58,643 bases of DNA from Thalassococcus profundi (GCF_003344785.1 NZ_QPMK01000011.1:1-58643), one strand, 5' to 3'. Shown: positions 16,889-25,882, counted from the first letter of the stretch. Notes: generated from the letters alone by a model not told the origin. Made by a program: numbers and translations.

Positions 16889-17526
16889 CAACCGGCCGGA
16901 TATGCGCCGCCTGCACCTCTGGCCGGCCGCCGCCATTGCGCAGCATCAAGCCGGACATGGCGCAGCGGTAGCCATAGGCCTCCCGCACCTTCCGGCGGAA
17001 TGCGACCTCGCGGTAGGGCCTACGGGTGAGGCGCTCGAGCACCGGGCGCTCGAATGGCTCGGCACCCTCGCCGAATTCGGCCGGCTGCGGATCGTAGCGC
17101 GTAGCCTCGATCTGCTCCAGCTCCTGCGGCAGCCCGAAATCGACGATGCGGGCGAAGTCCGCCTCGGGCAGCCGCCGCACGGCAAGCTGCACCGCCTTTC
17201 TTCGGCGTCCCGTCCGGCTCGGTCAGCGCCGCTTCCATGGGGCGGCCTTCCACCAGCCGCGGCACTTCCCGGTCAAAGGGAAGGAAGGTCCCGGGCTCGA
17301 TCATGGCGAGGAACCGCCCCTCGGCACCGGGCTTCGGTATCACCCGCTCGATCTTCGCCACCGCGAAGTAGCCCCGAAGCCCTGCCTTGACCGGCTCGTA
17401 GTAGACGATCCAGTCACCCACGGCTTCCTCGATGGCCTTCAGGTAGGAGCGCGGGAAGTCATAGACGACGTCCGGCTCGTCCTCGTAGATCGAGTCGGCC
17501 TTGTGGAGGAGGACAAGCTTCACCAT
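16889..17526 (-). pseudogene. HNH endonuclease gene, frameshifted and 3'-truncated
   Basis: From ATG 17526 the minus strand encodes MVKLVLLHKADSIYEDEPD, then FPRSYLKAIEEAVGDWIVYY and RGYFAVAKIERV, a PUA/EVE-like N-terminal region common in stand-alone HNH endonucleases. At about 17192 the frame changes: one surplus G in AAAGGCGGTGCAG separates ...TPKKG from VQLAVRRLPEADF. The second frame holds the HNH core (YGYRCAMSG, then QAAHIRPV) and then ends abruptly near 16889, where unrelated sequence begins. The second His and Asn part of HNH is missing. One frameshift plus the loss of the end make this a pseudogene; the frameshift alone could be a sequencing error. Confidence 0.8.
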
Positions 17527-17791
17527 GCGCCCAGGAAAGCGGTAAAGCTCGGCGATGCAAGGATTTCTTGGGTGGCGCGTGCGCAGATCGCGCTATGCTC
17601 TTGACCCGGTGCCGACGCGCGCACCTCAAAGGTCCAGCACCGGCTTGGGTCGGTGCAAATAGCGGCCAAGCAGCGCCGCAGCCCCCCCCCGCGGTGTTTT
17701 CCGCCGCCAGACGCCCGGTGCGAGATGAAGACAGAGCTGCCCCGCCCGGTTTCATCCTGCCATTGAAAGCCGGAGACGTCTCGCGCCGCCG

Positions 17792-18652
17792 CTAGCGAAA
17801 CAACCGCCCGGCCGTGTCCGCGGTCGCGACGCGGCCATGGTCGATCCCGTGAAGCTCTTGCGCCAGTTCGCGCACCAGCGCGGTGCCCTCCAGTGCCCGT
17901 TTCGGAAAACCGTCCTCGCCGGCGGCACCGAGCCGCGCCGCCTCCACCGGGCCGGGGCCGGTCCAGGGCACATCCCGGCTGTAATGCCGTTGCCGCACCT
18001 GCCGGAAATAGGCGTGCGCCATCGGATCCTGCGATGGAAGGCCCAGGTCCGCCTCGATCGCGGCCAGGCCGGCGTCGAGCCCGGTTTCATCCATGTTGAG
18101 CGTGATGACCCGGTCGAACGCCATGTCCCAGACGGGGTGATACTGGGCACGCAGGTGCATGTTGACCTCGCTTGGCGTGACCAGCGGCCGCCCCGCCAGA
18201 TGCGCGCCGAATTCCTGTAGCGACGCCCCGGTCGCGCGCGTGTCGCGGCCCAGTTCGGTATCGAGCGCGGCACGGACCAGCCCGGTGCGCAGCGCGTGGC
18301 GAAAGACCGACACCAGCCGCCGCTCGGGCGCGCGGGTGATCCGGATCAGCGTATACCCCGCTCCGCCACTGTCCAGGAACCGCGTCGCCGCCGCGCGATA
18401 TGTCCGGCTGCGGTAATAGACCTTGCCGCGGAATTCATGCGGCCAGAGGTCGTAGTATTCCGCCGCCGTCATCAGACCTTCATGCGCCAGAAACCAGCAC
18501 AAAACATGGGTGCAGGCGGATTTCGGCGACCAGGAGAGCACCACCGGCGCGGTCGAAAAGACCAGCGGCCTGGGGTCGTCGAACATCGCACCGACGCCCC
18601 AGACTGCGGGGATCAGGCCGTCTCCGGCGCGGGCGCGGGGCTTGGGCGGCAT
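17792..18652 (-). CDS. Sulfotransferase-like protein
   Basis: A protein of about 286 residues. The region after the start holds LVFSTAPVVLSWSPKSACTH, and the SPKSACTH resembles the 5'-phosphosulfate-binding loop of sulfotransferases (PKSGTT-type). A later SVFRHAL with upstream RITRAPERR resembles the 3'-phosphate-binding segment. It would transfer sulfate from PAPS to an unknown acceptor. The start is taken as ATG 18652; ATG 18586 is also possible and would begin nearer the conserved core. There is no clear operon partner. A run of nine C (17682-17690) lies past its 3' end. Confidence 0.65.
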   Translation of the reverse strand: MPPKPRARAGDGLIPAVWGVGAMFDDPRPLVFSTAPVVLSWSPKSACTHVLCWFLAHEGLMTAAEYYDLWPHEFRGKVYYRSRTYRAAATRFLDSGGAGYTLIRITRAPERRLVSVFRHALRTGLVRAALDTELGRDTRATGASLQEFGAHLAGRPLVTPSEVNMHLRAQYHPVWDMAFDRVITLNMDETGLDAGLAAIEADLGLPSQDPMAHAYFRQVRQRHYSRDVPWTGPGPVEAARLGAAGEDGFPKRALEGTALVRELAQELHGIDHGRVATADTAGRLFR

Positions 18653-19038
18653 CGGCTTGGGCTCCTCAGGGGTCGCGGTCGCATCGTTCTCGGGACAGCG
18701 CCACGCGGTGTCAACCCAGGCCGCGCCACATGACCGAAACCCGGCCGACTCGAGCCCCGGCAACTTTTCCTCCAACCTGGCCAGGTCCGGACCACATCGC
18801 TCTGAACCACGCAAAGCTGTGCGACCGCCGCACCGTCGACCTGTTCGACAAGAATGAACGAAGACGAGCCTCCGGCGACCAGCAGTCGTATGTCTGCGCA
18901 CCTCGCACCATCCAGGGCGAGCCGACGCCACAAAAGCGCGCCGCCCGTAACTTCATCTTGCCGATAAACTCCCGCCGGAGGCTCCTGCCCTTGCCAGCGG
19001 CGGACCGTCCGGACAGATGCGCATCATGGATCACAGGC
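18653..19038. other. Stretch without a supported gene
   Basis: About 390 bases between the sulfotransferase-like start and the terminator of the FKBP gene. Both strands have open frames here, but none has a ribosome site or recognisable domain, and their compositions are similar. It probably holds the promoter of the sulfotransferase-like gene and possibly gene debris. Confidence 0.5.
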
Positions 19039-19072
19039 AAAAACGCCGGACCCCGAAGGGCCCGGCGTTTTT
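19039..19072. terminator. Rho-independent terminator
   Basis: Stem AAAAACGCCGG / CCGGCGTTTTT with a 12-base loop. T-tracts on both strands mean it could work in both directions. It lies 48 bases past the FKBP stop on the minus strand. Confidence 0.8.
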
Positions 19073-19119
19073 CAGTCAAACCGGCGTGGCCGCAGGCCAC
19101 TCCGCAGGATCACGCCCGA

Positions 19120-19548
19120 TCAGGCGATCTCGACCAGTTCGATGGCGAATGTCAGGTCCTTGCCGGCCAGCGGGTGGTTGGCGTCCAGCGTCACCTCGGC
19201 ATCGGTCACGTCGACCACGGTCACCGGCATCACCTGTCCGTTCGGCGTCTGCACCTGCAGCTGCGTGCCGGGATCGAGCGGGATGTCGGCGGGGATCTCG
19301 CCGCGCGGCACCGCCTGGCGCGCCTCGGGGTTGGGCTGCCCGTAAGCCTCGTCCGCGGGGACCGCCACGGTCTTCTTCTCGCCGACGCTCATGCCGGGCA
19401 TCGCCTTGTCGAGCCCGGGAATGATCTGGCCCGACCCGACCTGGAATTCCAGCGGATCGCGGCCCGCGCTCGAATCGAAGGTGCTGCCATCCTCGAGGGT
19501 GCCGGTGTAGTGAATACGTACGGTGTCGCCCGTTTTGACTTCGGTCAT
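19120..19548 (-). CDS. FKBP-type peptidyl-prolyl isomerase (SlyD-like)
   Basis: A 142-residue cytoplasmic prolyl isomerase and likely chaperone. The split FKBP domain is visible: VRIHYTGTLEDGSTFDSS, then GSGQIIPGLDKAMPGMSVGEKK, then the insert-in-flap domain with AYGQPNPEA and VTLDANHPLAGKDLTFAIEL at the end, a hallmark of the SlyD group. It lacks the Cys/His-rich metal-binding tail of E. coli SlyD. ATG 19551 lies one codon upstream of the start used. A bidirectional terminator follows at 19039-19072. Confidence 0.92.
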   Translation of the reverse strand: MTEVKTGDTVRIHYTGTLEDGSTFDSSAGRDPLEFQVGSGQIIPGLDKAMPGMSVGEKKTVAVPADEAYGQPNPEARQAVPRGEIPADIPLDPGTQLQVQTPNGQVMPVTVVDVTDAEVTLDANHPLAGKDLTFAIELVEIA

Positions 19549-19745
19549 CATGAATATCCAGTTCTTTTGGGAATGGGTTGCTTTGCGAGGCCGCGTCCTG
19601 CGCGGGTTCTCATGCTCTCCACGAGTCTATGCACGACCGCCGTGAAATGCAAATCGGCTCCCGGGCAAAGCCGTGACAGGGACCTATTCACCCTTTTCCC
19701 TCCGCCGCCTGCATGCAACTCTGCGCCAAACCGGAAAGGACGGAC

Positions 19746-20429
19746 ATGCCGATCACCACCTGCATCTTCGACGCCTACGGCACGCTTTTCGACGTGGCCG
19801 CCGCCGCGCGCGTGGCCGCAGCGGAGCCCGGGCGCGACGCGTTGGCGGCGCTTTGGCCCAAGCTGGCCGAGGACTGGCGCCTGAAGCAGTTGCAATACAC
19901 CTGGCTGCGCGCCATCACCCGCGAACACACCTCGTTCTGGGAGGTCACCAAGGACGGGCTGGACTGGGCGATGGAGCGTCACGGCTTGGACGGAGACATG
20001 GAGCTTCGCGAGCGGCTTCTGGCGCTTTACTGGGAGCTTGCGGCCTTTCCCGAGGTGCCGAAGATGCTGGCGACGCTCAAGGCGCACGGCAAGGCCTGCG
20101 CGATCCTGTCGAACGGTAATCCCGACATGCTCGATGGCGCGGTCGACAGCGCCGGCATCGGCATCTACCTCGATGCGGTGCTGTCGGTCGAGGACGTGGG
20201 CATCTTCAAACCGGATTCCCGTGTCTACGACCTCGTGGGCAAGCACTTCGGCTGCGACCGGACCGAGGTGCTCTTCGTCAGCTCGAACGGCTGGGACGCC
20301 GCCGGCGCCGCGGGCTACGGGTTCGAGACCGTCTGGGTCAACCGCGCGGGCGACCCGCTGGACCGCCTGCCCCACCGCCCGCAACACATCCTGTCCGACC
20401 TCACCGCCCTGCCGGAGCTCGTCACCTGA
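19746..20429 (+). CDS. Haloacid dehalogenase, type II (HAD superfamily)
   Basis: A 227-residue HAD hydrolase with the L-2-haloacid dehalogenase motifs: the nucleophile in FDAYGTLFD (Asp9), SNGNPDML, KPDSRVYDL and VSSNGWDAAGAAGYGF. The last motif is characteristic of the type II dehalogenase group, which releases halide from 2-haloalkanoates. Whether it dehalogenates or dephosphorylates here is not decided by sequence. A GGAAAGGA precedes the ATG at 19746. The stop overlaps the start of the next gene by one base, and a serine/threonine dehydratase follows, so three genes form one operon. Confidence 0.9.
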   Translation: MPITTCIFDAYGTLFDVAAAARVAAAEPGRDALAALWPKLAEDWRLKQLQYTWLRAITREHTSFWEVTKDGLDWAMERHGLDGDMELRERLLALYWELAAFPEVPKMLATLKAHGKACAILSNGNPDMLDGAVDSAGIGIYLDAVLSVEDVGIFKPDSRVYDLVGKHFGCDRTEVLFVSSNGWDAAGAAGYGFETVWVNRAGDPLDRLPHRPQHILSDLTALPELVT

Positions 20430-21247
20430 TGCCCCGTTTCACCACCTCCGATTCGGTCTCTTTGCACTACACCGACGAAGGCCAGGGCCTGCCGGTGCTC
20501 TGTCTCGCCGGTCTGACCCGCGACGGGCACGATTTCGACGACGTCGCCCCGCATCTGCGGGACGTGCGGCTCATCCGGCTGGATTACCGCGGCCGCGGGC
20601 AGTCGGACTGGGCCAACCATGAGACCTACACCATCCCTGTCGAGGGCCGCGACGCGCTGGAATTGCTCGATCACCTCGGACTCGACAGGGCCGCGGTGCT
20701 GGGCACCTCGCGCGGCGGGCTGATCGCCATGGTGCTGGCCGCCTCCGCCAAGGACCGGCTGCTGGGCGTGGCGCTCAACGACATCGGCCCCGAGATCGAT
20801 GACGCGGGCCTCGAGGTCATCAAGAACTACCTTGGCCGAACCCCGGTCTGGCACACGCATGCAGAGGCCGCGACCGCGCTCTCCGCGCAGCCTGCCTTCC
20901 CCGGCGTGCCACCGGAGCGCTGGCGGACCATCGCCGCGCGGCTTTTCCGCGAGACCGAAAAGGGGCTGGAGATCCCCTACGACCCGAAACTGCGTGACGC
21001 GGTGCTGGGGTCCGGCGCACAGCCCGCGGCGGACCTCTGGCCGCTTTTCGATGCGCTGGAGGGCCTGCCGCTCTGCGCCATCCGGGGGGCCAATTCCGAT
21101 CTGCTCAGCCTGCCCACCTTCGACAAGATGCAGCGCCGCCGTCCCGACATGATTGCCGCGGAGATCCCGGATCGCGGGCATATTCCCTTCCTCGACGAAA
21201 CCGGCGCTGTCGTCGCGCTCAACCGCTGGCTCGACGCGATGCGCTGA
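20429..21247 (+). CDS. Alpha/beta hydrolase
   Basis: A 272-residue alpha/beta-fold hydrolase. The nucleophile elbow is GTSRGG with Ser near residue 94. The oxyanion region is CLAGLTRDGHDF, and a C-terminal DRGHIPFLDE carries the His of the triad. It is a general esterase or lyase-type hydrolase with unknown substrate. The start overlaps the dehalogenase stop by one base (TGATG), and the dehydratase gene follows 27 bases later, so it is the middle gene of a three-gene operon. Confidence 0.9.
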   Translation: MPRFTTSDSVSLHYTDEGQGLPVLCLAGLTRDGHDFDDVAPHLRDVRLIRLDYRGRGQSDWANHETYTIPVEGRDALELLDHLGLDRAAVLGTSRGGLIAMVLAASAKDRLLGVALNDIGPEIDDAGLEVIKNYLGRTPVWHTHAEAATALSAQPAFPGVPPERWRTIAARLFRETEKGLEIPYDPKLRDAVLGSGAQPAADLWPLFDALEGLPLCAIRGANSDLLSLPTFDKMQRRRPDMIAAEIPDRGHIPFLDETGAVVALNRWLDAMR

Positions 21248-21274
21248 GCGCCCGCACCTGACCGGAGCACATCC

Positions 21275-22249
21275 ATGAACATCGACATGATCGACGCCGC
21301 GGCGGCCCGCCTGAAAGGCCACATCCGGCGCACGCCGCTGCTGAACTCGCCCTTCCTGGACGAGATCGCGGGCCGCCGGGTGCTGGTCAAGGCCGAGTGC
21401 CTGCAGGTGACCGGCAGCTTCAAGGGGCGCGGCGGCTGGTCGGCGGTCTCTGCGCTCGACCCGGACACCTGCGCCCACGGCGTCATCGCCTTTTCCTCGG
21501 GGAACCACGCGCAGGGCGTGGCCTTTGCCGCCCGCAGCTTCGGCGCACCGGCGGTGATCATCATGCCTTCCGACGCGCCGCGCGCCAAGATCGACGGCAC
21601 TCGTGCGCTGGGGGCCGAGGTGGTGCTTTACGACCGCGCGAACGAGGACCGCGACGCCATCGGCGCGCGGCTGGCCGACGAACGAGGTCTGACGCTGATC
21701 AAGCCCTTCGACGAACCGCAGGTCATCGCTGGGCAAGGCACCTGCGGGCTGGAGATCGCCGAACAGGCGGCGGAAATGGGAGTCGAACGCGGCGACATGC
21801 TGGTCTGCTGCGGCGGCGGCGGCTTCACCTCGGGCATTGCGCTGGCGCTCGAAGCCCGCGCGCCGGGCCTGCGCGTCCGCCCGGTGGAGCCCGAGCATTA
21901 CGACGACGTGGCCCGGTCGCTGGCCTCGGGCCGGATCGAGACGAACCGGCGCGCGCCGGGCGGCCTCTGCGATGCCATCGTGACGCCGCGCCCGGGCGAT
22001 CTGACCTTTCCGATCATGTCCCGGCTTTGCGGGCCGGGCCTCGTGGTCACCGAAGACGAGGCGCAGCGCGCCATGGCGCTGGCCTTCCGCTACCTGCGCG
22101 TGGTCGCCGAACCGGGCGGCGCGGTGGCGCTGGCGGCGGCGCTGTTCCATCCGGGCGAGGTCGAGGGCGAGGCGGTGATCGTCACGATCTCGGGCGGGAA
22201 CGTGGATGCGGGGCTGTTTGCGCAGACGTTGACACGATTTTCGGCGTAA
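21275..22249 (+). CDS. Threonine/serine dehydratase family protein
   Basis: A 324-residue fold-type II PLP enzyme. The PLP Lys is Lys50 in TGSFKGRGG, SSGNHAQGVA binds the substrate carboxylate, and the glycine-rich phosphate loop is CCGGGGFTSG. It would deaminate serine, threonine or a related beta-hydroxy amino acid. There is no C-terminal ACT domain, so it is of the catabolic or racemase-like kind. The exact substrate (for example threonine, serine or hydroxyaspartate) is undecided. It is the last gene of the three-gene operon; a hairpin-rich repeat follows. Confidence 0.9.
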   Translation: MNIDMIDAAAARLKGHIRRTPLLNSPFLDEIAGRRVLVKAECLQVTGSFKGRGGWSAVSALDPDTCAHGVIAFSSGNHAQGVAFAARSFGAPAVIIMPSDAPRAKIDGTRALGAEVVLYDRANEDRDAIGARLADERGLTLIKPFDEPQVIAGQGTCGLEIAEQAAEMGVERGDMLVCCGGGGFTSGIALALEARAPGLRVRPVEPEHYDDVARSLASGRIETNRRAPGGLCDAIVTPRPGDLTFPIMSRLCGPGLVVTEDEAQRAMALAFRYLRVVAEPGGAVALAAALFHPGEVEGEAVIVTISGGNVDAGLFAQTLTRFSA

Positions 22250-22307
22250 CAGTCGAAGCCGCCTGTCCAGCGCCGGCCCGCGGGGTGGCGCCTCTGCCCA
22301 CACCGCT

Positions 22308-22510
22308 TTGCACTTTATGTCCGCCAAACCCGAAAGCCGCCCCAGCTTTTCGCCAAGACCAGCCAAAGCGCCGCCCACCACGCCAAAGGCGTGCCAAGGA
22401 GAGCGGCGCACCTCTGGTGCGACGGGGCGGGTCATGCCAGAGGCATGCCTTCGGCATGACGCTGGCCCGGCGGCCGCAAGCGGCCTTGACTCCGGGCCCG
22501 GTGCCGCGCC
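22308..22510. repeat. Hairpin-rich intergenic repeat, expanded copy A3
   Basis: Shares with copy A1 the modules GCACTTTAT (22310) and CGCCAAGACCAG (22351) at the same 41-base spacing, and the terminal GGCCGC-AA-GCGGCC hairpin (22472-22485). Between the last two it carries 121 rather than 51 bases, filled with extra hairpins: CACGCC-AAA-GGCGTG (22379-22393), CGCACC-TCT-GGTGCG (22407-22421) and alternative ATGCC/GGCAT pairings (22431-22460). It lies between the convergent ends of the dehydratase and nadK genes. Confidence 0.8.
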
Positions 22511-22543
22511 GCATCCGGACTATCTGCACGGCAGCCTGCTGCG

Positions 22544-23305
22544 CTAGACGAACTGCTCCTGGATGAGCCGCTCCTCGAGTCCGTGGCCGGGGTCGAAGAG
22601 CACCCGGTGGGCGATGCTGGGCTCTGACCGGATGTCCACCCGGACCACGTCGCGGACCGACCGGGCGTCGGCCTCGGCCATGACCGGGCGCTTCTCGGCA
22701 TCCAGCACCTCGAACCGGACCTCGGCGGTCTTGGGCAAGAGCGCCCCGCGCCAGCGCCGGGGCCGGAACGCCGCCATCGCCGTCAGCGCCAGCACATCCG
22801 ACCCGATGGGCAGGATCGGGCCGTGCGCCGAATAGTTGTAGGCGGTCGACCCCGCAGGCGTCGCCACCAGCGCGCCGTCGCAGACCAGTTCCGACATGCG
22901 CAGCCGCCCGTCGACGCTGATCCGCAGCCGCGCCGCCTGCGGCCCCTGCCGCAGCAGCGACACCTCGTTGATGGCAAGCTCGTGGTGTTCGGCGCCGCTG
23001 GCCGTCACCGCATGCATCGAGAGCGGGTTGATCACCGCCTCTTCGGCCGCCTGCAAGCGGTCCACCAGCCCGTGATCGGAATATTCGTTCATCAGAAAGC
23101 CGACCGTGCCGCGGTTCATGCCGTAGACCGGCGCCGCGAACCCCTGCGTCCGGTGCAGCGTGTGCAGCATGAAACCGTCGCCGCCGAGGGCCACGATCAC
23201 GTCCGCGCCGTCCTCGGCATGATCGCCGTATTGCCGGATCAGCGATTCACGCGCGGCCTGTGCGATGGGCGCATGGCTCGCGGCGAAGGCAATTCGTAAA
23301 GTCAT
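22544..23305 (-). CDS. nadK: NAD kinase
   Basis: A 253-residue cytoplasmic kinase making NADP from NAD and ATP (or polyphosphate). The GGDG motif is in [16 protein letters not shown] near residue 42. The NAD-binding segment NEVSLLR and the family motif [20 protein letters not shown] are intact. The length fits the alphaproteobacterial short form. It is divergent from glyA across 166 bases, which hold both promoters. Its 3' end faces the hairpin repeat at 22308-22510. Confidence 0.95.
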   Translation of the reverse strand: MTLRIAFAASHAPIAQAARESLIRQYGDHAEDGADVIVALGGDGFMLHTLHRTQGFAAPVYGMNRGTVGFLMNEYSDHGLVDRLQAAEEAVINPLSMHAVTASGAEHHELAINEVSLLRQGPQAARLRISVDGRLRMSELVCDGALVATPAGSTAYNYSAHGPILPIGSDVLALTAMAAFRPRRWRGALLPKTAEVRFEVLDAEKRPVMAEADARSVRDVVRVDIRSEPSIAHRVLFDPGHGLEERLIQEQFV

Positions 23306-23471
23306 CAGGCGATCCGGTTCCGGCTATCTGTTTCTGAAACAAGCACAAGTTTCCCGCAAGGGCCAGCAAAGCCGGAGTCTTAAGACTATTTCACGCTTTA
23401 CAGACCTTGATCGCTGCATACTTTCCTATAGGAAACCCGCAGAATTGATGCACCCAACAGGAGGCCACGCC

Positions 23472-24767
23472 ATGAACGCCCCGCACCGCGACACTGGTTT
23501 CTTCACCGACAGCCTTGCCAAGCGCGACCCCGAAATCAGCGCCGCCATCACCGGCGAACTGGGCCGTCAGCGCGACGAGATCGAGCTCATCGCCTCGGAA
23601 AACATCGTCTCTGCCGCCGTGATGGAAGCGCAGGGCAGCGTCATGACCAACAAGTATGCCGAGGGCTACCCGGGCCGCCGCTACTACGGCGGCTGCCAAT
23701 GGGTCGACAAGGCCGAGGAACTGGCCATCGACCGCGCCACCAAGCTCTTCGGCTGCGGCTTTGCCAACGTGCAGCCGAATTCTGGCAGCCAGGCCAACCA
23801 GGGCGTGTTCCAGGCGCTTCTGAAGCCCGGCGACACCATCCTCGGCATGAGCCTCGACGCCGGCGGTCACCTGACCCACGGTGCCGCGCCCAACCAGTCG
23901 GGCAAGTGGTTCAACGCCGTGCAATACGGCGTGAAGCGCGACACGTTGGATATTGACTATGATCAGCTGGCCGCGCTGGCCGCAGAGCACAAGCCGCAGA
24001 TGATTATCGCCGGCGGCTCGGCCATCCCGCGCACCATCGACTTCAAGAAGTTCCGCGAAATCGCCGACAGCTGCGGCGCCTACCTGCTGGCGGACGTGGC
24101 GCATTTCGCCGGTCTGATCGCGGCGGGCGAATATCCGAACCCCTTCCCGCATGTGCACGTGGCGACCACCACCACGCACAAGACCCTGCGCGGTCCGCGC
24201 GGCGGCATGATCCTCACCGACGACGAGGCGCTGGCGAAAAAGTTCAACTCCGCCATCTTCCCCGGCATTCAGGGCGGACCGCTGATGCACGTGATCGCCG
24301 CCAAGGCCGTGGCCTTCGGCGAAGCGCTCGACCCCTCGTTCAAGAGCTACATCAAGAACGTCATCACCAACGCACAGGCGCTGGCGGACGAACTGCACAA
24401 GGGCGGACTCGAGACCGTGACCCACGGCACCGACACCCACATCGTGCTGGTTGACCTGCGCCCCAAGGGTGTGAAGGGCAACGCCACCGACAAGGCCCTG
24501 GGCCGCGCGCACATCACCTGCAACAAGAACGGCGTCCCCTTCGACGAGGAAAAGCCGACCGTCACCAGCGGCATCCGGCTGGGGTCTTCGGCGGGCACCA
24601 CCCGCGGCTTCGGTGAGCCGGAGTTCCGCCAGATCGCCCGCTGGATCAACGAAGTCGTGGACGGTCTTGCCGCCAACGGCGAAGACGGCAACGGCGCGGT
24701 CGAAGAGAAAGTGCGCGGCGAAGTGGCCGAGCTTTGCGCGCGTTTCCCGCTCTACCCCAACCTCTGA
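23472..24767 (+). CDS. glyA: Serine hydroxymethyltransferase
   Basis: A 431-residue fold-type I PLP enzyme that interconverts serine and glycine with tetrahydrofolate, supplying one-carbon units. [19 protein letters not shown] is near the N-terminus, [12 protein letters not shown] follows, and the PLP Lys is Lys237 in [14 protein letters not shown]. The start ATG 23472 has AGGAGG eight bases upstream. A strong terminator follows at 24791-24821. I looked for a riboswitch in the 166-base leader and did not recognise one. Confidence 0.97.
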   Translation: MNAPHRDTGFFTDSLAKRDPEISAAITGELGRQRDEIELIASENIVSAAVMEAQGSVMTNKYAEGYPGRRYYGGCQWVDKAEELAIDRATKLFGCGFANVQPNSGSQANQGVFQALLKPGDTILGMSLDAGGHLTHGAAPNQSGKWFNAVQYGVKRDTLDIDYDQLAALAAEHKPQMIIAGGSAIPRTIDFKKFREIADSCGAYLLADVAHFAGLIAAGEYPNPFPHVHVATTTTHKTLRGPRGGMILTDDEALAKKFNSAIFPGIQGGPLMHVIAAKAVAFGEALDPSFKSYIKNVITNAQALADELHKGGLETVTHGTDTHIVLVDLRPKGVKGNATDKALGRAHITCNKNGVPFDEEKPTVTSGIRLGSSAGTTRGFGEPEFRQIARWINEVVDGLAANGEDGNGAVEEKVRGEVAELCARFPLYPNL

Positions 24768-24790
24768 GGCGCACCGCGCTTTACAGACGC

Positions 24791-24821
24791 AAACGCCCCG
24801 CAGCAACGCGGGGCGTTTTTT
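24791..24821 (+). terminator. Rho-independent terminator of glyA
   Basis: Stem CGCCCCGC / GCGGGGCG (24794-24815) with a 6-base loop followed by TTTTTT. It lies 24 bases past the glyA stop. The convergent basic-protein operon ends just beyond it. Confidence 0.9.
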
Positions 24822-24833
24822 CGTGATGCGGGA

Positions 24834-25487
24834 TCAGGACCTGGCCTTTTTGGCCTTCTTGATCTTCTTCTTCGCCTTCTCGATCGCCTTCTCGGCCTTG
24901 GCAGCAGCCTTTCGGGCTTTTGCCTTGGCCTTTTCGGCAATGGTTTCGGCTTTCTTTACCGCCTTGTCGGCCTTCTTCTTTGCGGTGGCTGGCTTATCCT
25001 TCGCCGCGGTCTTTTTCTTGCTTGCCGTCTTGGCCGCTGCTGTGTCGGCGGACTTTGCAGCGCTTTTCGGCTTTGCGGGCTTTCCGGCCTTCTTGGGCTT
25101 GGCCGCTTTTGCCGACTTCGCAGGCGTGGCAGCTTTCGCAGTTTTGGAAGCTTTGGCCGGCTTGGCGTCCCTGTCGGTCTGCGTCGGCTTGGCGACTTTC
25201 GCGGGCAGTGCGTCTTTGCCGTTGACCGCGGGCGCTGACCGTTCCGGTTGCGGACCTGGCGTCACATCCGTTGCGGAAGCAGGCGCCGGTTGCGCGGATG
25301 GCGTGGCGGGTGTCTCCGCGGTCGCCGAGGTTGCCAGCTTCTGCGCACGCGCGGCGCCGATGCCGGGGATCTGTTGCAGGTCGTCTGCGCTGCGGGACGC
25401 GAGATCGGCGGCAGTTGCAATACCGTTCTTTCGCAGCAGCGTGGCAAGGGCCGGTCCGACGCCGGGCACCTCTTCGAGCGTTTTCAT
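24834..25487 (-). CDS. Helix-hairpin-helix protein with histone H1-like Lys/Ala tail
   Basis: A 217-residue protein in two parts. Residues 1-55 form a pair of helix-hairpin-helix motifs (EVPGVGPALATLL and QQIPGIGAARAQKL), a DNA-binding element seen in repair and recombination proteins. From about residue 95 to the end the sequence is almost only Lys and Ala with some Pro, with repeats such as AKPKKAGKPAKPK, like the tail of histone H1 and bacterial H1-like proteins. It is probably nucleoid-associated or DNA-compacting. The ATG 25487 has AGGAG eight bases upstream; in-frame sequence before it has shadow character. It is the last gene of a three-gene operon of basic proteins. Confidence 0.85.
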   Translation of the reverse strand: MKTLEEVPGVGPALATLLRKNGIATAADLASRSADDLQQIPGIGAARAQKLATSATAETPATPSAQPAPASATDVTPGPQPERSAPAVNGKDALPAKVAKPTQTDRDAKPAKASKTAKAATPAKSAKAAKPKKAGKPAKPKSAAKSADTAAAKTASKKKTAAKDKPATAKKKADKAVKKAETIAEKAKAKARKAAAKAEKAIEKAKKKIKKAKKARS

Positions 25488-25550
25488 CGTCTCACTCTCC
25501 TTGGTCTGAGCGGTTCGCGATGCCGAACATCGGCAACGCGGACCCATGCC

Positions 25551-25670
25551 TCAGGCGACTTTCCTGAGCGCCTTCTTGGCGGTTTTCAACTTGCTCTCGT
25601 GACGCTTGATCTTGGCCTTACGGCTTTTGACCTCGGCCTTGAGCGACTTGATCTTGGATTTCTTCGACAT
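25551..25670 (-). CDS. 39-residue lysine-rich protein
   Basis: A short gene with a good ribosome site (AAAGGAGACACCG before ATG 25670). The product begins MSKKSKIKSLKAEVKSRKAK and is about one third Lys, with Leu, Val and Ile spaced as in a helix (IKSLKAEV, SKLKTAKKAL). It should form one basic helix or a coiled coil that could bind nucleic acid. It lies 32 bases after an RHH-like gene and 63 bases before the HHH/H1-like gene on the same strand. No function is known to me. Confidence 0.7.
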   Translation of the reverse strand: MSKKSKIKSLKAEVKSRKAKIKRHESKLKTAKKALRKVA

Positions 25671-25702
25671 CGGTGTCTCCTTTGACATTCTGTGGCCCTG
25701 CG

Positions 25703-25882
25703 TCAGGACGCAACGTCATGCGCGGCCAGGAACTCGCGAATGAACCGTCGGATTTCGCGCGCGGCGCTGGTGTCGAGATCCTCGCACAACGCCACGAAGC
25801 GGTCCCTGTCGGAGCCGGCGATCCTGATGATCAGCTGGCTGTCCTTCAGGCCCTTTTTCTTGGGCTTCTTCTTGTCCGGCAC
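25703..25882 (-). CDS. 59-residue ribbon-helix-helix-like protein
   Basis: A short gene starting with GTG at 25882 (a stop codon lies just upstream in frame; GGAG is nine bases before the start). The product has a Lys-rich N-terminus (PDKKKPKKKGLKD), then a strand QLIIRIAG, then two helices (SDRDRFVALCEDLD and SAAREIRRFIREFLAAH). This is the Arc/CopG RHH pattern of a strand plus two helices. It could repress its own operon; a perfect 12-base palindrome lies about 50 bases upstream. It leads the operon with the Lys-rich and HHH/H1-like genes. Confidence 0.65.
   Translation of the reverse strand: MPDKKKPKKKGLKDSQLIIRIAGSDRDRFVALCEDLDTSAAREIRRFIREFLAAHDVAS

Noticed and set aside
23306-23471. 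Riboswitch (glycine, SAM or folate type) before glyA
   Set aside because: No conserved core of these riboswitches could be recognised in the 166-base leader.
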